64,000 nt of DNA from Qipengyuania aestuarii (GTDB lineage: Bacteria; Pseudomonadota; Alphaproteobacteria; Sphingomonadales; Sphingomonadaceae): NCBI RefSeq assembly GCF_019711535.1, contig NZ_JAIGNP010000001.1, positions 496,001 to 560,000 of the forward strand, read 5' to 3'. The position numbers were made by a program, and so were the translations under genes. The notes beneath the pieces were generated by a model. The model was given only the letters and a program-made list of their open reading frames with translations. It was not told the DNA's origin and ran no database searches. This document shows positions 1-9,423 of the stretch, one piece after another. The number at the start of each line of letters is the position of its first letter. Within the stretch, counting starts at the first letter, position 1.

Positions 1-46
1 TCACGCGAATAGCGGCCTCGCTGGTCGGCATCGTTTCATCGCTCAC
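1..46 (-). CDS. Partial CDS (N-terminus only), gene under cobalamin riboswitch
   Basis: Only the first 15 codons lie in the window, reading leftwards from a GTG at 46-44 and giving M-S-D-E-T-M-P-T-S-E-A-A-I-R-V. The start is chosen because a strong ribosome-binding site (GGGGAGG) sits about 7 bases upstream and no other ORF fits downstream of the riboswitch. The gene continues past the left edge. Its position suggests a cobalamin biosynthesis, salvage or transport gene, or a B12-independent isozyme. The N-terminus is too short and low in information to say which; a cobO-type adenosyltransferase is one possibility. Confidence 0.6.
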   Translation of the reverse strand, partial: MSDETMPTSEAAIRV

Positions 47-235
47 GACGCAGCCTCCCCGAACACGGGAGCTACAGGGCGGTCAGCGAAATATGCAATC
101 ATCATTGTCTTCCCCGAAGATCTGGGCGGGGACGAACGGGCGCAGGCAGCTGCACGGGTCCTGCGAACATCAAGTCCGGCCCATGGTTCACCGCAAGCAT
201 CCGTACCGGACACCCCGCCGGTGGATAGTATCGCG

Positions 236-415
236 CCAAAGGCAGGTCTCCTGGCTCACGGGTCGGTGCAGTCGGTCCGTCTTCCCGCAAGCCAGAGCCG
301 CAGTGACATCAATGGACCGCCGCTCGCCGCTTACAGTTGCGGGGGCAGCGCCGGTTTTGCACCGGCTTCCCGTCTTAGCTCCGCAGCGAAAAACCGCTCC
401 GAAGAACCTTCGACA
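236..415 (-). promoter_or_regulatory. Cobalamin (B12) riboswitch
   Basis: Read on the minus strand, the segment contains the signature blocks of the cobalamin riboswitch in order: GGGAAGCCGGTGCAAAACCG, then GCTGCCCCCGCAACTGTAAG (the B12 box region), and finally AGCCAGGAGACCTGCC closing the aptamer. Spacing and order match the class. About 190 bases separate the aptamer from the downstream GTG at 46, room for an expression platform that would hide the GGGGAGG ribosome-binding site or terminate transcription when adenosylcobalamin is bound. No protein gene is supported in 47-466; open frames across it are incidental to the RNA. Confidence 0.93.
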
Positions 416-466
416 TCTGGGCGCATGCGCCAGCGACCCTGCCCCGTCAAGACAAGGTTTTGAAGC

Positions 467-991
467 TCAAGGCAGGGGATCGGAAGCAAGCAGACCGTAA
501 ACCGCCAGATCGCAAAGCCCCTTGTGCGTGGTCTCGTGCTCACGAAACAGGGCCTCTCGGGTGAAGCCGAGGCCGGTCAGGAGGCGGATAGACGGTACGT
601 TTTCCAAATCCACCTCGGCAATGACCTTTCGCTTTCCTTCCGTTTGGACAAGGTGGCTAACCAGCGCCGCAGTGCATTCGCGGGCAACGCCCTCGCCTTG
701 GCGATCAGCGCAGGTCACATAGCCGATTTCTTCAATACCCTCTTCGTGGCCGGGGACCGCCACGAAGCGCCCTGCCACTTCGCCCTGTTCGTCTTCGGCA
801 ATCCAGGTGCGCCCGTTCCATCCGGGCTCCGCGAGCCATTCCCATAACGCGTCTTCGCTTTCGAAGGCAGGCCTGGAGAGATAACGGCATTGCACGTCAT
901 CAGCGAATGTAGGGTAGAGCGCTTTGGTATCCGTGTAGATCAGGGGGCGAAGCTTGAACCGCTCCGTCCTGATGATTGGAACGTCACTCAC
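467..991 (-). CDS. GNAT family N-acetyltransferase (RimJ/RimL type)
   Basis: A 174-residue protein beginning V-S-D-V-P-I-I-R-T-E-R-F-K-L-R-P, the usual opening of RimJ/RimL-like acetyltransferases. The acetyl-CoA loop appears as RQGEGVA near residue 100, followed by the E-V-D-x-x-N-x-x-S-I-R-L-L and G-F-x-R-E signatures of the family's last strands. It transfers acetyl from acetyl-CoA to an amine; the substrate cannot be read from sequence. The GTG at 991 is chosen because it overlaps the 3' end of the upstream LysR gene by 8 bases and places the first beta strand at the N-terminus; a longer frame upstream would run through the LysR gene. Probably co-transcribed with that regulator. Confidence 0.85.
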   Translation of the reverse strand: MSDVPIIRTERFKLRPLIYTDTKALYPTFADDVQCRYLSRPAFESEDALWEWLAEPGWNGRTWIAEDEQGEVAGRFVAVPGHEEGIEEIGYVTCADRQGEGVARECTAALVSHLVQTEGKRKVIAEVDLENVPSIRLLTGLGFTREALFREHETTHKGLCDLAVYGLLASDPLP

Positions 992-1772
992 CCGCAAGGA
1001 ACGTGACGAGCGAGCGCACCTTCTTGGTTCGCCACTGCGGCGTGGGTGCGACGAGCCAGTATGCGCGCGTACCGGTTTCCGGACCGTCGAGTACTTCGAG
1101 CCGTCCGGCTTCAATAGCTTCCTTGGCAAGGAGTTCGGGCAGGATAGCCTTGCCCAGCCCAGCCATTGCGCCGGACAGAGCCTGCCCTGCATTGCTGACT
1201 GTAACATGCGCCTGCACCCCATCCTGCAGCGGCAGTCCCCAGTCGATCCAGCGATCGGGTGCGCCCGGCGCCGCCACAGTCACACGGCGGGCTGCGGCCA
1301 GTTCGGTACCCTGCAGATCACCCGGCCCATCGACGAGCCGGATGGCGCAATCGAGATTGGCCTCGGTGAAATCGGCGTTCTCGTCCGCCACGAAGGAGAA
1401 CTTGACGTCGGGATTGTCTCTGGAAAATTCCGCCAGCCGGGGTGCGAGCCACTGGGCATAGAATTCACGCGGGCATGCGATCGTGTAATTGTCGCTCGCC
1501 TGACCCGCCTGCATGGCGGAAACGCTTTCTTCGAACTTGAGGAAACCTTCGCGCAGGGAATCGAGGCCGGCTGCCCCTTCCTGCGTTAGCTCAAGGCCCT
1601 TGCTCGTCCGGCGGAAAAGAACCGTGCCGAGATGGTCTTCGAGCGCACGGATCTGCTGGCCGACAGCAGCAGGCGTCACCGCCAGTTCATCCGCCGCGCG
1701 AGTGAAACTGAGATGTCGGGCCGCAGCGTCATAGACGCGCAGGGCGTTGAGGGGCAGATGCGTGCGCTTCAT
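984..1772 (-). CDS. LysR-family transcriptional regulator (GcvA-like)
   Basis: A 262-residue LysR regulator. The N-terminal winged helix-turn-helix (residues ~5-65) begins L-P-L-N-A-L-R-V-Y-D-A-A-A-R-H-L-S-F-T-R and contains A-A-D-E-L-A-V-T-P-A-A-V-G-Q-Q-I, typical of the GcvA/AmpR branch, where the motif is followed by LE..LG..LF.R. The C-terminal co-inducer domain is somewhat short for the family (usually about 290-300 residues overall). It overlaps the downstream acetyltransferase by 8 bases, so the regulator and the GNAT protein form a pair. The co-inducer and targets are unknown. Confidence 0.88.
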   Translation of the reverse strand: MKRTHLPLNALRVYDAAARHLSFTRAADELAVTPAAVGQQIRALEDHLGTVLFRRTSKGLELTQEGAAGLDSLREGFLKFEESVSAMQAGQASDNYTIACPREFYAQWLAPRLAEFSRDNPDVKFSFVADENADFTEANLDCAIRLVDGPGDLQGTELAAARRVTVAAPGAPDRWIDWGLPLQDGVQAHVTVSNAGQALSGAMAGLGKAILPELLAKEAIEAGRLEVLDGPETGTRAYWLVAPTPQWRTKKVRSLVTFLAGE

Positions 1773-1791
1773 GGTTCCAAGCGTTTAGCAA

Positions 1792-1824
1792 GGTCGCGCC
1801 GCAAGACAAGTTTGCGGCGCGAGG
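1792..1824 (-). terminator. Hairpin downstream of trxA
   Basis: Perfect 11-base inverted repeat, TCGCGCCGCAA at 1794-1804 and TTGCGGCGCGA at 1812-1822, with a 7-base loop, just downstream of the thioredoxin stop codon and ahead of the LysR start. The T-tract on the minus strand is weak (CCTTGC), so it may act as an mRNA 3' stabiliser as much as an intrinsic terminator. Confidence 0.55.
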
Positions 1825-1839
1825 ATATGGATTGCAGGA

Positions 1840-2160
<321 letters not shown>

Positions 2161-2214
2161 GGGAATACTCCTGAAATCAAATGTCTTGGCGGCCCATATG
2201 GGCGCGTGGGCTAA

Positions 2215-5200
2215 TTACTCAACGGCCATCGCGGGAAAGCTTTCCTGCCGATCGGCAAATGCGGCCTTGTATGGCGCGAGAGTGGCGGCGGGCAAGGCAA
2301 TGAGTTGGGGTGTCTGGGTGTAAAGCACGGCTGCGTCCACCGCACGGCCCGGATATATCGCCTCGAGCGCCGCGACATAGGCCGCCATCTGGCGAAGCGT
2401 TGTATCCGGGATGGCGTCGAGCGATGTCGGCGGGCGGCGGGCGGTCTTGAAATCGACCACGGTCACCTTGTCAGGCGTTACCAGCAATCGGTCTGCGGTC
2501 CCCATCACGACCTGCCCCTCCACTGTCGCCGCAAGCGGGATTTCCGCTAGCGCGCCGGGTCCGAAGAGATCGGCGAAGCCCGGTTCGTCCAGCACGGCCA
2601 GAGCGCGCGAAAGCATCTCTTCGCGCTCTCCTGCAGGCAGATCGTTGGCCTGCCGGGCCAGCCATTTCGCCGCAGCATCCTCGCGCCGCTCGGGTGCCAC
2701 TTCCGGCAACCGCTCTAGCAGCGCGTGGATTAGCACGCCGCGCCGGGCCGCACCGGCAGCGGCTTCCGGCGGGAGCGGCGGATCGCTTCCTTCAACTTCA
2801 CCCAGACCCGACGGCGCGAGCGGGCGTGGAGGCCGCGGTTCCGGGCCGACGGGCTGCTGCGCCCATAGCGGCAACTGAGTAGTCGCGACCTGCGTCTCCT
2901 TCGCCGGGGCAGGCACTGCAGGAGCCCGCTCGCCCGTTTCCCAGCGGGCGCCCCAGATCGCATCGTCGACCGCCTCATCCTCGTCGAACAGCGCCGAGAG
3001 CCGGGCGTACCAGCTATCTTCATGCGGCCCGTTCTTGGCATCGCGCGGGCCAAGCGAGCCGCCGATAAACAGCGCCTCTTCCGCGCGGGTCATGGCCACA
3101 TAGAGCAGGCGCCAGTGTTCCTGCATCGCGCGGGTGGCGTTGAGCTCTTCCACGGCCTTGAGCGGACCGACCTTTTCTTCCTTGGTCAGGGGAGGCAGCG
3201 GAATGATATTGCTCTCTTTCGCGCCGAGCGGCGTGTCCTCAAGCGCGAGTTCGCCTGAGGCATCGGGCCTGATCGCCGCATCCGCCAGGATCACGATGGG
3301 GGCCTGCAGACCTTTCGAGCCGTGGCCCGTCATCACGCGGACCTGATCGCCGCCCTTGCCTGCCTCGCGCTTCACCTCGCCGTCTCCGGCATCGAACCAG
3401 CGGATGAAGCCCTGCAGGCTCGTGACATGGGTCGATGCATAGGCATTCGCGGCGTTCAGCAGTTCGTCCACCGGATCGTTCGCTTCCCGCCCCAGCCGCG
3501 CCACCAGCTTGCGGCGACCATCGAGCGGACCGACGAGAATGTAGTGCAGCAATTGCTGCGGACTGTCGTAATCCGCACGGCGCAGAATTTCGCGCAAGCC
3601 ATGGACCGTCTCCGCAATGCGCGGATGGTCCGAGCTGCGCACATGGTCCCAAAAGCGGATGCCTTTCTCACGCCATCCGAATTCGAGCAGCTCTTTCTGG
3701 CTCCAGCCGAACAGCGGCGAGACAAGCAGGCTTGCGAGCGTGAGATCGTCCAGCGGCTGTGCAGCAAAGCGAATTGCCGCCATCAGGTCCTTCACCGCCA
3801 GCGGATTGCCGAGCCTCAGCCGGTCGACACCGGCCACCGGCACCCCATGCGCGTAAAGCCGCGCCACGATCAGCGATGCAAGCTCGCGCCGTTTCTGGAC
3901 CAGCACCATGACATCGCCCGCTCCGGCCCGCCGCGCCTCTCCCTTGACCAGAGTGAAGCCATCCCCCGCGGGATCGAGCCAACTGGCGACTTGCTGCGCG
4001 ATCCGGTCAGCGATCAGGCGATCGTGCCGCGCAAGCCAGCCATTCTCCTCGCTCGCCTCATCTTCGCCTTCCGCGATGCGGACCTCTTTCCACAGCGTAA
4101 CCAGACCGGGCGCATCGGCACCGATATGGGGGGGCGATGGCTCTTCCAGCCCGAAATCCTGATGCCCGATGCTGGCCATCGCCCTGTCCACGAAGCCCAG
4201 CACCGTCTGATTGGTCCGGTAGCTCCGGCCGAGGTCATATTCCTCCAGCCGCCCTGCCCCGTGTGTCGCCCTGCTTTCCATCGCAGCAGCCGACGCCGCA
4301 TCCATCTTGTCGCGGAAATAGTCGCGGGCCTCGCGGAAGTTCTCCGGACTGGTGCCTTGGAACCCGAAGATCGCCTGCTTGTAATCGCCAACCGTGAAAA
4401 TGGTGCGGACCGCATCACCGCGCGCCCCGAGCCCGTCGAAATAATCATCGGTCAGTGCCTTCACGATGGCCCACTGCGCCTTGTTCGTATCCTGCGCCTC
4501 GTCGACGAGAATGTGATCGAAGCTGCGGTCGAGCTTGTAACGGATCCAGTCCGCCATCTGGCTCGACGACAGAAGGCGAGCGGCACGGTGGATGAGGTCG
4601 TCAAAATCGACGAAGCCTTCACGCGCTTTCGCCTCTTCCCAACGCAGCGCGAAGGCGCGCCCGGCCTCCAGCTGCGGGGCGAGAAAATCGGCAAGTGCGA
4701 GCAGTTCGCGCCGATCGTTCACTGCTGCGACCGCCGCAGCTATCTCCTGCTGCTTGCCCGGGAAAGCGGAATCGTTCTTCTCCGCACCCTTCATCGAGGT
4801 GGGCTCGCCATCCTTTTTGAGGATGCAATTTCGCTGGGTGAAGCCGCATAGTTCGGCGAGGCGCGTTGCTGGTTCCAAAGCCAGCCAGTGCTGGATGAAG
4901 GATGTGCTGGTCTCGGCGGCCTTGGTTTTCCATCCATCAAAGGCTGGCAGCATGGCGCGCAGCGTACCGACCGGGAAGTTCGCGTCCGAGCAGGCATCGG
5001 CCACCCACGCCTCATCAGCATTCACAGGCACGCCGAGCAGGCGCCGTACCGGGTCGCGAAGGCCGTGCTGCCATCCCGGCTGATCCCACAGTTCCTTATG
5101 GCGCGCGCAGCGCATCAACCAGCCAAGCACGGCATCGGGGCCCTTGCGGCGGCTCATTTCCGCGACCGCTTCGCGAGTGGCGGGGTCGCCCTCGGCCAGC

Positions 5201-5694
5201 AGATCCGAGAGAACATCGCGGCTCAGCAGATCGCGATCGCGGTCCTCCATCGGCTGGCTGCCGGGAAGCACGCCTGCCTCGCTGGGAAAAGCGCCGAGCA
5301 GGTATTGCGCAAATGCGTGGATCGTGTCGATCCGCAGGCCCCCGCCGGGGCAGTCGAGAACGCGGGCGAAGAGCGAGCGGGCGCGCGACTGGGTATCGGG
5401 ATCGATCCCCGCACCGAGATGGCCCAGTTCCAGCGCCAGCTGACCCGCATCCATGCGAACCCAGCGCGCCAGCACCGAATTGACGCGGACCGCCATTTCC
5501 GCCGCGCCAGCCTTGGTAAAAGTAAGGCAGAGGATCTGCGATGGATCGGCATTGGGTTCCAGCAGTAGCCGCAGCACGCGCGCGGACAGAACCTGCGTTT
5601 TGCCGGTTCCCGCACTGGCAGACAGCCAGACACTGTCCTTCGGATTGACGCTGTCCGCCTGCGCGTCCTTCAGGGGAAAGACCTTGCCGCTCAC
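2215..5694 (-). CDS. addA: Double-strand-break repair helicase-nuclease AddA
   Basis: A UvrD/Rep-type superfamily 1 helicase of about 1,159 residues with a C-terminal RecB-like nuclease. Walker A is S-A-S-A-G-T-G-K-T near residue 27. Walker B appears as I-L-V-D-E-A-Q-D-T, with further helicase motifs G-D-Y-K-Q-A-I-F-G-F and V-M-T-G-H-G-S-K-G-L-Q. The nuclease D-x-K motif is V-V-D-F-K-T-A-R near the C-terminus. With AddB it processes double-strand ends until a Chi-like site and loads RecA. The GTG at 5694 is chosen because it overlaps the addB stop as GTGA; an in-frame start 36 bases upstream inside addB is less likely. Translation is probably coupled to addB. Confidence 0.95.
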   Translation of the reverse strand: MSGKVFPLKDAQADSVNPKDSVWLSASAGTGKTQVLSARVLRLLLEPNADPSQILCLTFTKAGAAEMAVRVNSVLARWVRMDAGQLALELGHLGAGIDPDTQSRARSLFARVLDCPGGGLRIDTIHAFAQYLLGAFPSEAGVLPGSQPMEDRDRDLLSRDVLSDLLAEGDPATREAVAEMSRRKGPDAVLGWLMRCARHKELWDQPGWQHGLRDPVRRLLGVPVNADEAWVADACSDANFPVGTLRAMLPAFDGWKTKAAETSTSFIQHWLALEPATRLAELCGFTQRNCILKKDGEPTSMKGAEKNDSAFPGKQQEIAAAVAAVNDRRELLALADFLAPQLEAGRAFALRWEEAKAREGFVDFDDLIHRAARLLSSSQMADWIRYKLDRSFDHILVDEAQDTNKAQWAIVKALTDDYFDGLGARGDAVRTIFTVGDYKQAIFGFQGTSPENFREARDYFRDKMDAASAAAMESRATHGAGRLEEYDLGRSYRTNQTVLGFVDRAMASIGHQDFGLEEPSPPHIGADAPGLVTLWKEVRIAEGEDEASEENGWLARHDRLIADRIAQQVASWLDPAGDGFTLVKGEARRAGAGDVMVLVQKRRELASLIVARLYAHGVPVAGVDRLRLGNPLAVKDLMAAIRFAAQPLDDLTLASLLVSPLFGWSQKELLEFGWREKGIRFWDHVRSSDHPRIAETVHGLREILRRADYDSPQQLLHYILVGPLDGRRKLVARLGREANDPVDELLNAANAYASTHVTSLQGFIRWFDAGDGEVKREAGKGGDQVRVMTGHGSKGLQAPIVILADAAIRPDASGELALEDTPLGAKESNIIPLPPLTKEEKVGPLKAVEELNATRAMQEHWRLLYVAMTRAEEALFIGGSLGPRDAKNGPHEDSWYARLSALFDEDEAVDDAIWGARWETGERAPAVPAPAKETQVATTQLPLWAQQPVGPEPRPPRPLAPSGLGEVEGSDPPLPPEAAAGAARRGVLIHALLERLPEVAPERREDAAAKWLARQANDLPAGEREEMLSRALAVLDEPGFADLFGPGALAEIPLAATVEGQVVMGTADRLLVTPDKVTVVDFKTARRPPTSLDAIPDTTLRQMAAYVAALEAIYPGRAVDAAVLYTQTPQLIALPAATLAPYKAAFADRQESFPAMAVE

Positions 5695-8600
5695 GCTGTT
5701 GCTTCCTCGTCGCCCTGGCGGGGAAGCCATTCTTCCAGTCGCATCAGCTGATCGTAGGTGTCGTAGGCTGGGTAGTTCGGGTTCTCCCTCGCCGTGAACG
5801 GCGCCTCGCCCTTGATGTATTTGCCGATCGCGTCACTCAGTTTGCCACGGGTGAGCGGCAGAAAGTCCTCTGGCGCGATGCCGCTCCGCTTGCTGCCCAC
5901 CTTGAGCGGCACTTCGACATATCCGAAGCCGTGAGGATTATCGTCCTTGGCCCGGCCAAGCGACCAATACTCATAACCACCGGGCTCGCCCGTCAGGCCT
6001 TTGAAACCGTTGTCTTCTGCGATCAGGCCGAGAATACCGAGCTGGAGCGCAAAACCTTCCTCGACCATGGCCGCGCTGGGCGGTTTTCCGGTTTTATAGT
6101 CGACGATGGCAAGGCTTCCGTCAGGCAGTCGGTCGATGCGATCTGCACGGCCGTGGACGAATACGCCGTCGAATGTCATCGCACCCTTGGCTTCGACTGC
6201 CAGCACCTCCCGCTCTTCATAGCCAGAGACGCTGGCCTCCACCCATTCGAGCGCCTTTTGCAACCGCGGCTGCCACAGCCCGCGAATGAGCGGATCGGCA
6301 TTCTGCTGGTCGAGTACCTGCTCCATGATCGGCCCGATACGTGCCGCGGAGTCCGTGTTGCGGGCCACGTGCCAGCGTTCGAGTATCTCGTGCGCGACAT
6401 TGCCCTGCCACAATGCATCCGGATCTGAGTCGAGCGCATCGAGATCGGACAGACCCATGATCTTCTGGGCGAAAAACTGGTAGGGATCGCCCAGCAATCG
6501 ATCGAGCGCCGTAGCGGAGATGTCGACATCGCGCTGTTCAGCCGACGGTGAAGGCCGCGGACGCGGGTAATGCGGCGCCGCTTGGGCGCGGGTCATGACT
6601 TGGGCGAGCGAGATCGTTCTGCGGTCCTCGTAATTTGGCAGCAAGTCTCCGAGCAAGGCCTGTACGCGTAGGAGGAAGCGGCTGGGGATGGCGGGCCCGC
6701 CCTCGTCTCGTTCGCTGCGGCTGAGCACCACTTCGGGCGCGCCCATCGCACCTGCGAGATCGTGTGCGGACAGACCAATGCGGAAATCTCCGCCCGGCAC
6801 GCCCAAGGCGCGCAGGACCGGCGGCGCAAGCAGCGCATCGATGCTTCCGCGAGCAGGCCAGACGCCTTCGTTGAGGCCGGCACAGATCACCAGATCAGCC
6901 CGGTTCATGCGTGCTTCGAGCAAGCCGAGGACCTGCACCCGCGCGTGGCCTCCATAGGGAGGGCGCACGGCGCGTTCTTCCATCGCATCGCCCAGCACCG
7001 CAGCGATGTCTCGCGGTGCGGTCTGAAACGCAGCATCGCGCGCATGCAGCCGGAACTCCTCGACGAAGCCAGCAAGCGTTCGCCCGTCTTCCTGTGCCCA
7101 AAACTTCTCTCCACAGAGCCCCTCGGCACTGGCGGCAAGCGTGTCGATCAGGTCGGCGAGATCAATCGGTATATCCCGGTCGATTTCGACCAGCGGGGCC
7201 ACATGCGCTTCTGCGACGCTCCACCAATCTGCCATGTCCGGCTGTCTCTCTGCCAACCGGGCGATTTCCGAACGCGCCGGTTCCAGCCCAGGCGTGAGGC
7301 GCGGCCCGCGAAGCGCGCGTTCCAGCTTGCGCAACCGCTGTAACCAACGCCCGCGGTCCATTCTGCCATCCACCAGCGGGTGGCCGAGCAATGCCATCAG
7401 GGGAACCGCCTTCGCCCCCTCCGCCATGACCTCTGCAGCAAGAAGAAACGCCCGCCCAGCCGCAGTTTGCGAGAGCGGACGACCGGCGGAATCGTCCGCC
7501 ACGATGTTCCAGCGCGCAAGATGGTGGACGACGCGCCGCGCCAGCGGGCGGTCTGGGGTGATGACGGCAACACGTTTTTCAGGCTCCGCCAACGCCTCGC
7601 GGATCAGCAGCGCAATCGCTTGCGCCTCCTCCTCGGGATTGGCCGCCTCCATCAGGCGCACTCCCGACAGACGCCGTTTTTCGGCTGGCAGCTCGACCCA
7701 GACCTTGCTCGCCTCGGGGGGCAGGAACAACGCCGATATCGCGTGACTGCGTTCGGGCGGAGCCGCGGTCATGCCCTTCCGGTGCCACGGCTGCACCTCC
7801 TCGCGCGCGACCCCCATCCGGCTCAGTAGCAGTTTGAGGTGATACTGCGGGTGCGTGACTGCATCTTCGCGGGCGAACACGGCATCGCCGGGGTTCGGCG
7901 CGGCTCCAGCGCGGCCCAATTCTTGCCACACGGCGGCGTTCATTGTGAGATCGAAATCAGGAAGAATTACCGCACCTTGCGGTAATTCGCTCACAACCCG
8001 TAACAAGCGCGCCAAAGCTGGGGCAGCACTGGTGACGCCTGCAGCCACGATCGGGGTCGCAGGCGGGTTCGCCTTCCAGATGTCACGCGCCTTGTCGAAC
8101 AGGCGGTTGCGGCGCGCGGCGGCGTCGAGCATGCCATTCTCGCCCAGCCATGTGAGCCATTTCACCTGCACGTTCGCAAACAGACGGATGGATTGCTGCC
8201 AGTGCTCCGACAGGTCGGGAAAGATGTCGACCACCTTTTCATCGAGCAATTGCTCGGGCCCTACATCCTCAACCAACAAGCGGTCCATCGTGGCGCCGGT
8301 TTCGCGCGCCAGCCTGAGCAGCGTCGCGCCCTTGGGGGCATCGTCACCCATCTCTTCGGCAATGAGCCTTGCGAGCGCGAACATGCGCCGCTGCGGATCG
8401 ATCGCGGGTTTTATGTCGCTCGTGCCAAGCGGATCGAGCAGCGGCCCCAGAGCCTCGTCCAGATCCAGATCACCCACCACTGCCATGCGCGGCATCAGCA
8501 GGCCTGCGCGGCCCTCACCGCCAGCATGGCGGATGAACGCTTCGGAGATAGTGCGCCGGGCGCGTGAGCTGGGCAGCAGCAGGGTTAGTCGCGCCAAGCC

Positions 8601-8708
8601 CAGTTCGCCGTCTCCATACCGGGGCACCAGCCCGGCGACGAGCGCGTCGGCGAAGCCTCTGTGCGCGGCGATGGAATAGACTTGCGGCCCGCTCCGCGCC
8701 TCAGCCAC
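5691..8708 (-). CDS. addB: Double-strand-break repair protein AddB
   Basis: A 1,005-residue alphaproteobacterial AddB, the partner of AddA. The N-terminal half is an inactivated helicase-like fold with no obvious Walker A motif. The C-terminal RecB-family nuclease domain is recognisable from H-G-R-A-D-R-I-D-R-L and V-D-Y-K-T-G-K-P-P near residues 880-905. The iron-sulfur cysteine cluster of Firmicute AddB is not evident, as expected for alphaproteobacteria. It starts with GTG, overlaps the upstream murU by 8 bases and the downstream addA by 4, so the three are almost certainly translated from one message. AddAB replaces RecBCD in this lineage. Confidence 0.93.
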   Translation of the reverse strand: MAEARSGPQVYSIAAHRGFADALVAGLVPRYGDGELGLARLTLLLPSSRARRTISEAFIRHAGGEGRAGLLMPRMAVVGDLDLDEALGPLLDPLGTSDIKPAIDPQRRMFALARLIAEEMGDDAPKGATLLRLARETGATMDRLLVEDVGPEQLLDEKVVDIFPDLSEHWQQSIRLFANVQVKWLTWLGENGMLDAAARRNRLFDKARDIWKANPPATPIVAAGVTSAAPALARLLRVVSELPQGAVILPDFDLTMNAAVWQELGRAGAAPNPGDAVFAREDAVTHPQYHLKLLLSRMGVAREEVQPWHRKGMTAAPPERSHAISALFLPPEASKVWVELPAEKRRLSGVRLMEAANPEEEAQAIALLIREALAEPEKRVAVITPDRPLARRVVHHLARWNIVADDSAGRPLSQTAAGRAFLLAAEVMAEGAKAVPLMALLGHPLVDGRMDRGRWLQRLRKLERALRGPRLTPGLEPARSEIARLAERQPDMADWWSVAEAHVAPLVEIDRDIPIDLADLIDTLAASAEGLCGEKFWAQEDGRTLAGFVEEFRLHARDAAFQTAPRDIAAVLGDAMEERAVRPPYGGHARVQVLGLLEARMNRADLVICAGLNEGVWPARGSIDALLAPPVLRALGVPGGDFRIGLSAHDLAGAMGAPEVVLSRSERDEGGPAIPSRFLLRVQALLGDLLPNYEDRRTISLAQVMTRAQAAPHYPRPRPSPSAEQRDVDISATALDRLLGDPYQFFAQKIMGLSDLDALDSDPDALWQGNVAHEILERWHVARNTDSAARIGPIMEQVLDQQNADPLIRGLWQPRLQKALEWVEASVSGYEEREVLAVEAKGAMTFDGVFVHGRADRIDRLPDGSLAIVDYKTGKPPSAAMVEEGFALQLGILGLIAEDNGFKGLTGEPGGYEYWSLGRAKDDNPHGFGYVEVPLKVGSKRSGIAPEDFLPLTRGKLSDAIGKYIKGEAPFTARENPNYPAYDTYDQLMRLEEWLPRQGDEEATA

Positions 8709-9423
8709 CCGTCAGCGCCTCTTCGGTCGGCCGAATATGCTGCGGCGTGCCGACTTCGTACCACATGCCGGTGAAGGCGATGCCAAACAGGCGCCCTTCC
8801 TCGATCGCCCGGTCCCAGAGGATATTGGTCGAAAACTTTCCGTCCGGCGCATCGCGCAGCAAGCGGTGCGAGACCAGCTGTATGCCGGTGTAGATGAAGG
8901 GCGCGATGCGGCCCGGCAGCTTGCGCTTAAGCTGGCCCCGCCCATCCATGTAGAAATCGCCGGACCCATCGAAATTCCGCGCTCGTGCGTGCGTCACCAC
9001 CAGCAGCAGCGCGTCCATCCGTTCGGGATCCCAAGCGGCGGACAATTCTTCGAAGGCGTTGCGCGGACCGTCGAGCCAGATGCTATCGGCATTGCACCCG
9101 AAGAACGGATCAGGAAGCATCCCCGCAGCCTTCGCTTTGACCATCCCGCCGCCGGTTTCCAGCAATTCGTCACGTTCATCTGAGAATTGCACCGCCGGAC
9201 ATTTACGTGGCCCGAGATGCGCCTCGATCGATTCGGCGAGGTAGTGCACATTGACGACCGCTTTTTCGATCCCCGCATCCTCGACCCGGTCAAGGGCGCG
9301 GTCGATGAGCGGCTTGCCCAAGACGCGCACCAGTGGCTTCGGCGTGGTTGCCGTGAGCGGGCGCATCCGTTTGCCGAGACCGGCAGCCATCAGCATCGCG
9401 GTATCAGAAACGAGGCGGCTCAC
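8701..9423 (-). CDS. murU: N-acetylmuramate alpha-1-phosphate uridylyltransferase MurU
   Basis: A 240-residue nucleotidyltransferase with the pyrophosphorylase signature L-M-A-A-G-L-G-K-R-M-R-P-L-T at residues ~11-24, followed by T-P-K-P-L-V and the G-K-P-L-I-D motif. Similar proteins are often annotated mannose-1-phosphate guanylyltransferase. Its 4-base overlap with an AmgK-type sugar kinase points instead to MurU, which makes UDP-MurNAc from MurNAc-1-phosphate and UTP in the cytoplasm. This pathway recycles peptidoglycan sugars and bypasses fosfomycin-sensitive MurA. The GTG start at 9423 overlaps the amgK stop as GTGA. Function rests on family similarity plus context. Confidence 0.87.
   Translation of the reverse strand: MSRLVSDTAMLMAAGLGKRMRPLTATTPKPLVRVLGKPLIDRALDRVEDAGIEKAVVNVHYLAESIEAHLGPRKCPAVQFSDERDELLETGGGMVKAKAAGMLPDPFFGCNADSIWLDGPRNAFEELSAAWDPERMDALLLVVTHARARNFDGSGDFYMDGRGQLKRKLPGRIAPFIYTGIQLVSHRLLRDAPDGKFSTNILWDRAIEEGRLFGIAFTGMWYEVGTPQHIRPTEEALTGG

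Noticed and set aside
93..500. 135-codon open frame on the plus strand over the riboswitch
   Set aside because: It lies opposite a well-formed cobalamin riboswitch, has no ribosome-binding site and no recognisable protein pattern.
3322..4851. 509-codon open frame antisense to addA
   Set aside because: Long open frames opposite GC-rich genes are common; residue composition is Arg/His/Ala-rich with no domain, and addA is unambiguous.
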